Source: Candidatus Equimonas faecalis
GTDB lineage: Bacteria > Bacteroidota > Bacteroidia > Bacteroidales > Bacteroidaceae
Direction of reading: 5' to 3'
Assembly (NCBI GenBank): GCA_018066245.1
Contig: JAGHRT010000024.1
Coordinates: 1 to 64,000, forward strand
DNA: 64,000 bases
Positions 57,200 to 64,000 of the stretch are shown in pieces. Below the pieces are notes generated by a model. That model did not search any database, was not told where the DNA came from, and worked only from the letters and a program-made list of their open reading frames with translations. Each line of letters opens with the position of its first letter. Within the stretch, counting starts at the first letter, position 1. The position numbers and the translations under genes are program-made.

Positions 57200-57983
57200 C
57201 TCCTTCAGGGGGAGTGGGCCGGGGGGCTTGGACGGTGCAGGCCAGTTCTATGAACTGTTCCACGGAGAGCTGCTCGGGGCGCAGCGTGCCGTAGGGATGG
57301 CCTTCGGGCAGCAGGCCGCGCAGGGAGCCGCGCAGCATCTTGCGCCGCTGCTGGAAGGCTTGCTTCACGATGCGGCGCAGCAGGGCATGGTCGCAGGGGA
57401 GCTCGGTGCGCCGGTTGCGGGTCATGCGAATGACGGCGCTCTGGACTTTGGGCGGCGGGTTGAATACTGAGGGCGGCACGGTGAAGAGGTACTCCACGTC
57501 GTACCACAGTTGCACCAGCACGGAGAGTATGCCGAATGACTTGGAGCCCGGGCGGCCTGCCAGCCTTTCGGCCACTTCCTTCTGTATCATTCCTGTGCAG
57601 CAGGGTATGAGATGCTTGTAGTCCAGTACCTTGAAGAATATCTGGGAGCTGATGTTGTAGGGGTAGTTGCCCGTCAGCACGAAGGGGTCGCCGCCGAAGG
57701 TGTGCTCCAGGTGCATCTTGAGGAAGTCGTCGGCCACGATGTTGTCCTCCAGCTCCGGCCATTGGCAGCGGAGGTAGTCCACGCTCTCGTCGTCGATTTC
57801 CACGACTTTCAGGGGGCGGGGTTTCTGGCGCAGGAACTGGGTGAGTACGCCCATTCCGGGGCCTACTTCCAGCACGGGCAGGTCGGGACACGCGTCCACG
57901 GTGTCGGCTATGCGCCGGGCCACGCTCAGGTCGCACAGGAAGTGCTGGCCGAGGGCTTTCTTGGGCTTTACGTTCTTATTCAT
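57183..57983 (-). CDS. ksgA: 16S rRNA dimethyladenosine transferase KsgA
   Basis: A 266-residue SAM-dependent methyltransferase: KKALGQHFLCD, LEVGPGMGVLT (SAM loop), VEID, and NYPYNISSQIFFK (catalytic NLPY-type motif). Dimethylates two adenines near the 3' end of 16S rRNA. ATG 57983 (MNKNVKPKKALGQHFL) is the right start; an upstream ATG adds 28 Pro-rich residues from the neighbour's sequence. The last residues PPEGELTTL are encoded by a CTCC/GGGGGAG repeat and the first unit of the 22-bp array. Its start overlaps the stop of the next gene by 8 bp. Confidence 0.94.
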   Translation of the reverse strand: MNKNVKPKKALGQHFLCDLSVARRIADTVDACPDLPVLEVGPGMGVLTQFLRQKPRPLKVVEIDDESVDYLRCQWPELEDNIVADDFLKMHLEHTFGGDPFVLTGNYPYNISSQIFFKVLDYKHLIPCCTGMIQKEVAERLAGRPGSKSFGILSVLVQLWYDVEYLFTVPPSVFNPPPKVQSAVIRMTRNRRTELPCDHALLRRIVKQAFQQRRKMLRGSLRGLLPEGHPYGTLRPEQLSVEQFIELACTVQAPRPTPPEGELTTL

Positions 57984-59001
57984 GGGCGGATGGGGTGGTG
58001 TGGGCGGTGGCGGGGTTGCCCTGCACGGCTCCTGCGAGGCTGAGGTCGAGGGCTGCGGCACCGCCAAGTACGGCCACGAGGGCTGTCTGTATGGTGTGGA
58101 CGGTCAGGGCGAAGAGCACGGCGGGCTGTTCCGCTACGCCGTAAATCACGAGCATGGTCTTGCAGGCAAAATGCCAGGGGCCTGCACCGTTTGGCGTAGG
58201 CACGATGACGGCGAAACTGCCGATGCAGAATATCATCAGGGCGGCCCATGCGTTGAAGCCCGCCGTGAAGTCGAAGGCCCAGAAGGCCAGATAGAAATGG
58301 AGGAAGTAGGCTCCCCAGATGCCCAGGCTCAAGAGGAGGTAGAGGCCGAGTTGGCGCACCTTGCGCAGCGACACGATGCCTGCCCAGAGGTCGGACAGGT
58401 ACTTGTGGCTGTGCTGGAAGAAGCGCATACGCCTCAGTATGACGGCGGCTACGGCCACGATGAGCAGGCCGCACAGCAGGGTTACCCAGTAGCCCGTGGC
58501 CGTGAAGCGTGAAAGCAGGGCGTGTGGCGTGGTGCCCGTGGCGAGGATGAAGCGCACGAGTTGGGGCAACTGGCTGGCAAAGGAGCAGAGGGAGATGAGC
58601 AGCAGCATCAGGCTATCGACGATGCGCTCCGTCACCACGGTGCCGAGGGCGTGGGTGAAGGAGGTGCCGGCGTATGTCTTCAGCGTGCCGCAGCGCGTTA
58701 CTTCGCCTATGCGGGGAATGACCAGCGAGGCGGCATAGCTCAGGAAGCAGGCATCGATGCAGACGCGGCGGCTCGGATGTTCGCCCAGGGGCGACAGGGC
58801 CATGCGCCAGCGAAGGCCGCGCAGCACGCAGGGGAGCAGGCCGGCCAGCAGGGAAACTCCCATCCAGTCCCAGTGGATGCCTTGCGTGAGCAGGGCTTCC
58901 AGGTCGGCCCACGACATACCCCGGTACATCCACCACAGTATGGCGGCACCTATCAGGAAGGGAATGCTGGCTTGCAATATGCGTTTGAGGGGAAACTTCA
59001 T
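57976..59001 (-). CDS. UPF0104 / lysylphosphatidylglycerol synthase TM-region family membrane protein
   Basis: A 341-residue protein with about eight TM segments. LRGLRWRMAL, SYAASLVIPRIGEVTRCGTL, TERIVDSLMLL and PTPNGAGPWHFACKTML are family features. Related to the flippase part of MprF but without the aminoacyl-transferase domain, so it probably flips or transports a lipid-linked substrate; which one is unknown. It overlaps ksgA by 8 bp. Its 5' side carries a repeat array. Confidence 0.85.
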   Translation of the reverse strand: MKFPLKRILQASIPFLIGAAILWWMYRGMSWADLEALLTQGIHWDWMGVSLLAGLLPCVLRGLRWRMALSPLGEHPSRRVCIDACFLSYAASLVIPRIGEVTRCGTLKTYAGTSFTHALGTVVTERIVDSLMLLLISLCSFASQLPQLVRFILATGTTPHALLSRFTATGYWVTLLCGLLIVAVAAVILRRMRFFQHSHKYLSDLWAGIVSLRKVRQLGLYLLLSLGIWGAYFLHFYLAFWAFDFTAGFNAWAALMIFCIGSFAVIVPTPNGAGPWHFACKTMLVIYGVAEQPAVLFALTVHTIQTALVAVLGGAAALDLSLAGAVQGNPATAHTTPSAHE

Positions 59002-59019
59002 AGGGCTTGTTTCGCGTGT

Positions 59020-59166
59020 TCTTGGGAGATGTTTTCTGGCTCTTGGGAGATGTTTTCTGGCTCTTGGATGAGCGTGCTTGCTGGCGTATAGGGGAGTTTG
59101 AATTAGTCCGCCGATGGGAGAAATTAGTCCGCCGGGAGTTTTTCCTTGTCTATAGGACTGTTGTAT
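59020..59166. repeat. 21/22-bp repeat array, about seven units
   Basis: TCTTGGGAGATGTTTTCTGG units at 59020 and 59041 are perfect 21-bp copies; a third, partial, begins at 59062. They run in phase into TGGCGTATAGGGGAG (59082), TAGTCCGCCGATGG (59104), TAGTCCGCCGGGAG (59125) and TTGTCTATAGGAC (59146). Three unit flavours share one phase in one array. Confidence 0.82.
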
Positions 59167-59261
59167 CGGATGTTCCGGGGAGGCGGCTTCTCCAAGGCTT
59201 GGTTGCCTCTACTCTTGGGAGAGTAGGTAGGGCCTCTGGCCGGATTGCCGCTGGCGGTGGA

Positions 59262-60944
59262 TTACTCGGCAGTGGCGTAGCGGTCGATGAATTTTTGCGC
59301 GTCGGTGTCGCCAAGGGCCTGTGCTCGGGAGAGGTGTTTCAGGGCTTCGGCCTTATGTCCCAGTTCGCCGTGAGCCACGCCCAAAGCCTTGAACACGTCG
59401 CTGCTCTCGGGCGCGAGTCGCTGGGCGGCCTGAGCCTCCACTATGGCTTCCTCATACATGCCTGCCCGCAGGTAGATGAAGGCTATCTCCGTCTGGTACT
59501 CGCCTTTCTCGGCGGTGGTGGGTGCCAGGGCAATGGCCGTGTGGAGGTCGTCTATGGCCTGTTGATACTGGTGGGCGTTCTGCTCGGCCTGTTGCAGGAT
59601 GTTGTAGAATTTGGCCGTGAGGTTTTTGGTGCCGACGGCCTTTTCGTAGTCGCGATAGTCCTGCACGGCCTCACGGTGGCGGCCTGCGGTTTCAAGATGC
59701 TGGGCGCGGGAGAACAGATAGGCGGCTGCCTCGGCAGGGTAGGGGCGCTGGTAGCATGCCACGGCACTGTCGATGAGCGCAATCACCTGTGAAGGTTCTG
59801 CGCCCAACCGCTCGCGCGACATGGCGGCAGCGTGGTAGAGCTCGGCGGGCGACTTGCTGGCCTTGGCCGCTGTGAGGAAGAGGCTCTCGGCTTCGGCGTA
59901 GCGCTTCATCCCGAAGAGGATGTGGGCCTGCTGCTGGAGATAGACCGTGTCGGGGCGCAGGTTGAAAGCCGTCTGGCTCTCGGCCAGCGCACGCTCCAAT
60001 GTCCAATCCTTATAAGGGGGCTGAGGATGATGGAGGGCTTTCTGGTAGATGATTTCGGCCAGATTGTAGTGGGCTTCGTCGGCCTGATTCTTGCAATCGA
60101 TGGCTGCGGTGAGGGCCTCGTCGGCCTGTGCGTAGTTACCGTGTTCGGCGTAGAAAGCGGCGGTTTCGGTGTAGCCCTTCACGTTGCGGGGGAAGCGTTC
60201 GGCAAAGCGCTGGCTGGCCTGAACGTACTGCACGCTGTCGGTGGTCATGCGATGGAGCATGTAGAGGTAGGTGAAGGCATCGTCCTCGGCGGCGGGGAGG
60301 TCGCGGGCGATGGCTATGTTGCGCAGGTCGGCATTGAGGGCTCCCATGGCGGGGATGGTGAGGCCGGGAGCAAAGCGGGCCGAAATGGCGCAGGCGGTGG
60401 TGGCCTGCTTGTCGTAGTTGTATTGCGCCACGGCCACGGCCTCGCCTTCGCCGTTTACCAGCGGCAGGCCGGCCACGCTCCGGTCGTTGGGCGTGGACAG
60501 GGCGTAGTAGTGGTAGTCGCCGTACTTGTCGGCACGGGTCAGTGTGGCCGTGTCGCCCACGGCTTTCTTGTTGGTGTCGTAGTGCAGGAGGGTGAGCACG
60601 GTGCCTTGCGGCGTGTCGCCTTGCGCTATGGGGAGGAACTCCATCTTGCGGGCTTCGCTTTGCAGGCGCACGAGGTCGTAGTTGCTGTTTGCGCCCAGAA
60701 TGAGCGTAACGGGGTGGGACTTTTGCTTCCAGTCAATCAGTTCGGCACGAGCCGCTCCCTTCATTATGCTGTAGGGCACCACGGCCTGCCCGTCGGCGGA
60801 GATGAAGAAGCCTGCGCCCTGCGAGAGCGTGTCGCCCGTGGCCGTGAAACAAATAACCCGCACCACCGATTTGCAGTTGGGGGTGCCGGCTGCGTGGGCC
60901 GTGAGGACGGCCATACTCATTATTATATATAAGAATCGCTTCAT
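59262..60944 (-). CDS. Exported trypsin-like pseudo-protease with TPR repeats
   Basis: A 560-residue protein: signal peptide (MKRFLYIIMSMAVLTAHAAG), an N-terminal trypsin-fold-like domain (GAGFFISADGQAVVPYS at the position of the usual TN(A/S)HV motif; VAGLPLVNGEGEAV at that of GxSGGPL), then at least five TPR-like repeats (AEHGNYAQADEALTAAIDCK, AGMYEEAIVEAQAAQRLAP). The catalytic His and Ser appear to be lost, so it is probably a binding scaffold. ATG 60944 follows the recN stop by 38 bp; the longer upstream frame overlaps recN and is not coding. Confidence 0.8.
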   Translation of the reverse strand: MKRFLYIIMSMAVLTAHAAGTPNCKSVVRVICFTATGDTLSQGAGFFISADGQAVVPYSIMKGAARAELIDWKQKSHPVTLILGANSNYDLVRLQSEARKMEFLPIAQGDTPQGTVLTLLHYDTNKKAVGDTATLTRADKYGDYHYYALSTPNDRSVAGLPLVNGEGEAVAVAQYNYDKQATTACAISARFAPGLTIPAMGALNADLRNIAIARDLPAAEDDAFTYLYMLHRMTTDSVQYVQASQRFAERFPRNVKGYTETAAFYAEHGNYAQADEALTAAIDCKNQADEAHYNLAEIIYQKALHHPQPPYKDWTLERALAESQTAFNLRPDTVYLQQQAHILFGMKRYAEAESLFLTAAKASKSPAELYHAAAMSRERLGAEPSQVIALIDSAVACYQRPYPAEAAAYLFSRAQHLETAGRHREAVQDYRDYEKAVGTKNLTAKFYNILQQAEQNAHQYQQAIDDLHTAIALAPTTAEKGEYQTEIAFIYLRAGMYEEAIVEAQAAQRLAPESSDVFKALGVAHGELGHKAEALKHLSRAQALGDTDAQKFIDRYATAE

Positions 60945-60982
60945 GGGCGGATGGTTTGGAGTGTTTGTAAGGTGAGATTGTG

Positions 60983-62656
60983 CTATTCTGCCGCTGCACT
61001 CCGCCCAAGGAGGGCTCGTGCGTTGTCCACGGCGGCATCGGTGATTTGTGCGCCGCTCAGCATGACGGCCAGTTCCTGCACGCGCTCCTCGGAGCTGAGT
61101 GGGGCAATGCGGCTGTGCGTGCCGCTGTCGTCCTCCTCCTTGAACACGCGGAAGTGTCTGCTGCCGAGGGCGGCTATCTGGGGAAGATGGGTGATGCACA
61201 GCACCTGGCAACGCTCGGTCAGCTCCTGCATCACCTGTCCCATGCGCTCGGCCATCGTGCCGCTCACGCCCGTGTCAATCTCGTCGAAGATGATGGTGGG
61301 CAGTTGGCGGAAGCGGGCCGTGAAGGCTTTGAGGGTGAGCATCAGTCGGGCCGTCTCGCCGCCCGAGGCCACTTCGTGTACGTCCTGTGGGGCTACGCTT
61401 TTGTTGGCGCTGAAGAGGAGGGTGAGCGCGTCCTGCCCGTCGGGAGCGGGGTCGGGGCGCGGTGTGAGCTGGAAAAGGACTTGTCCGTGCGGCATCCCCA
61501 GCGGGGCAATGTCGCGGGTGAGTTGCCGTGAGGCCTCGGCGGCGGCTTGGGAGCGCGTCCGGGTGAGGGCCTCGGCGGCGGCGGAGAGTTCGGATCGGGC
61601 TTCGGCTTCGGCTTTTTCGAGGTGGCGGAGGTCGTCGTCGAGGTTGTCGGCTGCGGCCAGTTCCTTGCGGAGAGCGTCTTGGATGCCGGGGAGTTCGTCC
61701 TCGCTTTGTACGTGGTGGCGCTTCAGCAGGTTGTAGAGCGTGGCAAGGCGGCTCTCTACAAATTCCAGCCGTTGGGGATTGAACTCCACCCGTTCCTGCT
61801 GGACGTTGAGCTCGTCCTGTATGTCGGAGAGTTCGATGCGTGTGCTCTCAAGCCGCTCGGCCAGTTCCTGCACTTGCGGCAGATGGGCGGCCACGCCTTC
61901 CAGTGCTTGCTGGCATTGGCGCAGGAGCTGGCAGGTGTCGTGTGTGTCGTCGGCGAGGGCGGATGTGGCTTGGTAGAGGCCGGCTTTGATGTCCTCGGCG
62001 TGGGCCAGCATGGCTTGTTCTTCTTCAAGGGCTTCCTGCTCTCCTGTTTCGGGCTCGAAGGTGTCGAGTTGTTCCAACTGGTAGCGCAGAAGTTCCTGCT
62101 CGTCGGTGTTGGAGGCGGCTCGCCGGCGCAACTGCCTGAGACTTTCGCTGACCTCCTGCCAGTGGGCGTAGGCTTGGGTGTAACGGTCGAGCTGAGGCCG
62201 GTTGTCAGCCACGAGGTCGAGTGTCTGGAGGAGGAACTCCTCGCTGCCAAGCAACTGGTTCTGGTGCTGGGAGTGTATATCGACGAGTTGTGCCCCCAAA
62301 GGCTTCAGTACATTCAGCAGGACGGGTGAGTCGTTCACAAAGGCCCGGCTCTTGCCGGCAGCCGTCAGTTCGCGCCGGATGACCACCTCGTCGGCATCCC
62401 ATTCCAGTTCGTTTTCCTCGAAGAAGGCCGATAGGTCTTGCCCTTGGAGATGGAACACGGCTTCTACCACGCATTTAGGTTCGCCTTGCTTCACCACACG
62501 GGCATCCGCCCTGGCTCCCAGCAGGAGGCCAAGTGCGCCCAACAGGATGCTCTTGCCTGCACCCGTCTCGCCGGTGATGACGGTGTAGCCTTCCGACAGG
62601 TCGATGTCGAGGCGGTCGATGAGGGCGTAGTTGCTGATGTGGAGGTGTGAGAGCAT
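60983..62656 (-). CDS. recN: DNA repair ATPase RecN
   Basis: A 557-residue SMC-like protein. Walker A GETGAGKSILLGA, long coiled-coil arms, LMLTLKAFTAR, and the Walker B/signature FDEIDTGVSGTMAERMG. Acts in double-strand break repair. Start MLSHLHISNYALIDRLDIDL is canonical. Downstream of DUF4835 and dnaN. Confidence 0.96.
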   Translation of the reverse strand: MLSHLHISNYALIDRLDIDLSEGYTVITGETGAGKSILLGALGLLLGARADARVVKQGEPKCVVEAVFHLQGQDLSAFFEENELEWDADEVVIRRELTAAGKSRAFVNDSPVLLNVLKPLGAQLVDIHSQHQNQLLGSEEFLLQTLDLVADNRPQLDRYTQAYAHWQEVSESLRQLRRRAASNTDEQELLRYQLEQLDTFEPETGEQEALEEEQAMLAHAEDIKAGLYQATSALADDTHDTCQLLRQCQQALEGVAAHLPQVQELAERLESTRIELSDIQDELNVQQERVEFNPQRLEFVESRLATLYNLLKRHHVQSEDELPGIQDALRKELAAADNLDDDLRHLEKAEAEARSELSAAAEALTRTRSQAAAEASRQLTRDIAPLGMPHGQVLFQLTPRPDPAPDGQDALTLLFSANKSVAPQDVHEVASGGETARLMLTLKAFTARFRQLPTIIFDEIDTGVSGTMAERMGQVMQELTERCQVLCITHLPQIAALGSRHFRVFKEEDDSGTHSRIAPLSSEERVQELAVMLSGAQITDAAVDNARALLGRSAAAE

Positions 62657-62659
62657 GGC

Positions 62660-62745
62660 GGGGAATTAGCGAATGCGGGGAATTGGCAAATTAGCGAATG
62701 AGAAAATGAGGAAATTAGTGAATAGGGTGGTGCATCCTATTGAAT
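62660..62745. repeat. AATTAGCGAAT-type short repeats between DUF4835 and recN
   Basis: Several copies of (A)AATTAG(C/T)GAAT, AATTGGCAAATTAGCGAATG and AGAAAATGAGGAAATTAG in the 103-bp gap. The same family, denser, lies on the other side of DUF4835 (63668-63850). Confidence 0.7.
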
Positions 62746-62759
62746 AAGTGGCAGGGCTT

Positions 62760-63665
62760 CTATTTGATTTGATCCCAATAGGTGCTCTGGGAGGTGTTGA
62801 TGTTCATCAAGGTTTCATACATGCCGGCTTTCTCCGTACTGGTGCCTTTGCCCTTGAAGATGTTGGTAATCTCGTCGCGCTTGTAGTCGGTCCATACTTG
62901 CGGCACAAGGCTCATCGTCTTGTTGGCGTGCGCTTCCTTCAGCAGTTCCATGCTTTCCAGAATGGCGGCCCGCCCCCGGTCGGTGTTCTCAACCATCACG
63001 TCAAGGCCCTCGCGGTGGTACTTGTACATGAGCTGCCGCATCGGTTCCATGCCGTTGTCGAGATAGTCGTTGATGAAGCCGTAGCGGTTTTTGTAGTCAT
63101 CGAAAGCCTTCCAACCCTTGGCGGAGCGCACAAGCCCTTGTGCGCTGTTGGTAATCTGGCGGGCTTGCTGCAAGACTTCCGTACCGCCCAGCGGCGACAT
63201 CGTGTCGAGGTCCATGCCTATTATCATATAGGCGTAGTAGGCCAGTAGGGCTGTGAGGTCGTTGTCTATGCTTTCCATGCGGAAAGTCAGCTGGTCAAAT
63301 TCCTTGAACTCAAAGTTGAAGCTGGCATCCGTCAGGCTGTAGGTAACGGTCGTGTAGGATGAATTGAACACGGGGCGGTTCGCTTGAACCACAAGGCTGC
63401 AGGTGAAAAGGTTTTCGGTGTCGTCGTATTTGCTCACGGTAATGGCAAACGAACAGTTGATGCGCTCGCCCCGCTGGAACTGCAGGTTCGTCCACTGTGT
63501 CTGGTTGAGGAAATCCTTGATGCTCTGCTCCAGATTGTCGAACAAGCTGGTGCTTGTGCCCTGCACCTGCTGGTGGTTGAGCGTAACGGTGGCGTTGAGC
63601 TCCTGGGCGCAGGCATAGCCCACACCTGCCCATAAGGTGGCGAGAAGGATAAAAAGCCTTTTCAT
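62760..63665 (-). CDS. DUF4835 exported protein
   Basis: A 301-residue protein of Bacteroidota family DUF4835: signal peptide (MKRLFILLATLWAGVGYACA), QELNATVTLNHQQVQGTS, FNFEFKEFDQL, LTALLAYYAYMIIGMDLDTM and WKAFDDYKNRY. The family is predicted to be periplasmic or outer-membrane associated and usually sits near recN and coaBC. No enzymatic motif seen. Short AATTAGC repeats flank it on both sides. Confidence 0.88.
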   Translation of the reverse strand: MKRLFILLATLWAGVGYACAQELNATVTLNHQQVQGTSTSLFDNLEQSIKDFLNQTQWTNLQFQRGERINCSFAITVSKYDDTENLFTCSLVVQANRPVFNSSYTTVTYSLTDASFNFEFKEFDQLTFRMESIDNDLTALLAYYAYMIIGMDLDTMSPLGGTEVLQQARQITNSAQGLVRSAKGWKAFDDYKNRYGFINDYLDNGMEPMRQLMYKYHREGLDVMVENTDRGRAAILESMELLKEAHANKTMSLVPQVWTDYKRDEITNIFKGKGTSTEKAGMYETLMNINTSQSTYWDQIK

Positions 63666-63667
63666 TA

Positions 63668-63850
63668 GCGGATGAGCGATTTGGTAAATTAGCGAATTAA
63701 CAAATTAGCGAATGAGAGAATTAGCGAATTAGCAAATGGGTAATGGGCAAATGCGAGGGCGGTAAACGGTGCTGCCGATACGCACATTTTCCAGTTTCAT
63801 AACACCTCAATTCGCTAATTTCCCGATTTCCGAATTTGCTAATTCCAGTT
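63668..63850. repeat. AATTAGCGAATTAGCAAAT-type repeats between dnaN and DUF4835
   Basis: 63685-63760 carries tandem AATTAGCGAATTA(G/A)CAAAT units; 63808-63846 carries the opposite orientation (AATTCGCTAATTTCC, AATTTGCTAATTCC), so the two halves can pair. The gap of 189 bp holds no gene. Confidence 0.72.
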
Positions 63851-63854
63851 CCTG

Positions 63855-64000
63855 TCAGTCGTTCAGCACCATGGGCATGAGAAGCATGAGGATGTTCTCG
63901 TCCTCCTTCTGCTGGGCAGGTTGGATTACACCGGCACGGCTTGAGTCGGCCAGACGGATGGCCACTTCCTCGCCCTCAATGTTGCTTAGGATTTCCATGA
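63855..64000 (-). CDS. dnaN: DNA polymerase III beta clamp, C-terminal fragment (runs off the window)
   Basis: The - strand from the window edge reads MEILSNIEGEEVAIRLADSS ... VIQPAQQKEDENILMLLMP ending MVLND. The (E/D)(D/E)xLMLLMPM(M/V)LND ending is characteristic of DnaN. Only about 48 residues are in the window; the start is beyond 64000. Confidence 0.88.
   Translation of the reverse strand, partial: MEILSNIEGEEVAIRLADSSRAGVIQPAQQKEDENILMLLMPMVLND

Overview
The window looks like a chromosome segment of a gut-type Bacteroidales (Bacteroidota) member, possibly Prevotellaceae-like. Supporting signs are Bacteroidota promoters (TTTG, about 20 nt, then TAnnTTTG), Bacteroidota-only families (DUF4295, DUF5606, DUF4835, TamL lipoprotein), secreted glycosidases with short C-terminal tails of the YDLQGRR type, and the order rsfS-ftsH-cdsA. 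Genus is not determinable by eye.

Layout. 0-19.3 kb (+ strand): a run of secreted glycan-active enzymes: GH20 hexosaminidase, an endonuclease/exonuclease/phosphatase-fold phosphodiesterase with F5/8C-like domains, a PI-PLC-type enzyme, GH92 alpha-mannosidase, two GH27 alpha-galactosidases, a NagX-like membrane N-acetyltransferase and a GH2 beta-galactosidase. Together they fit breakdown of a phosphoinositol-linked glycan such as a GPI anchor. 19.4-21.8 kb: acyl-CoA carboxyltransferase, a small gamma-like subunit and a biotin carrier. 22.2-25.8 kb: three tandem P-loop GTPases (- strand) bracketed by a 98/99-bp direct repeat; this is the best candidate for an undescribed system. 25.9-26.7 kb: ribosomal proteins L34, DUF4295, L33, L28. 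27-33 kb (+): ComF-like, DUF5606, phosphoglucosamine mutase-like, sulfatase, peptidase T. 33.1-38.2 kb (-): MTA/SAH nucleosidase, GluQ-RS, CdsA, FtsH, RsfS. 38.7-40.1 kb: DnaA. 40.3-45.1 kb (-): acyltransferase, RelA-like synthetase, two small proteins, a DUF486 membrane protein and PheS. 45.6-52.5 kb (-): TamL and TamB. 52.8-57.0 kb (-): two tandemly duplicated lipoproteins and CstA. 57.2-64 kb (-): KsgA, a UPF0104 membrane protein, a TPR pseudo-protease, RecN, DUF4835 and the 3' end of dnaN.

A second theme is repeats. At least twelve short arrays have a unit of exactly 21 or 22 bp (two DNA helical turns) with A/T-rich linkers. They fill many intergenic gaps and also occur inside two genes, there always with the frame-preserving 21-bp period (in GH2 and tamB). 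One supplies the ksgA stop codon. A different GC-rich palindromic repeat sits in the same reading frame in two adjacent carboxylase genes. A 1.65-kb tandem duplication near cstA carries a cstA tail fragment, a lipoprotein gene, a repeat array and a promoter; its 87-bp noncoding core is identical in the two copies although the genes have diverged.

I saw no tRNA, rRNA, CRISPR array, transposase, integrase or SusC/SusD pair in the window.
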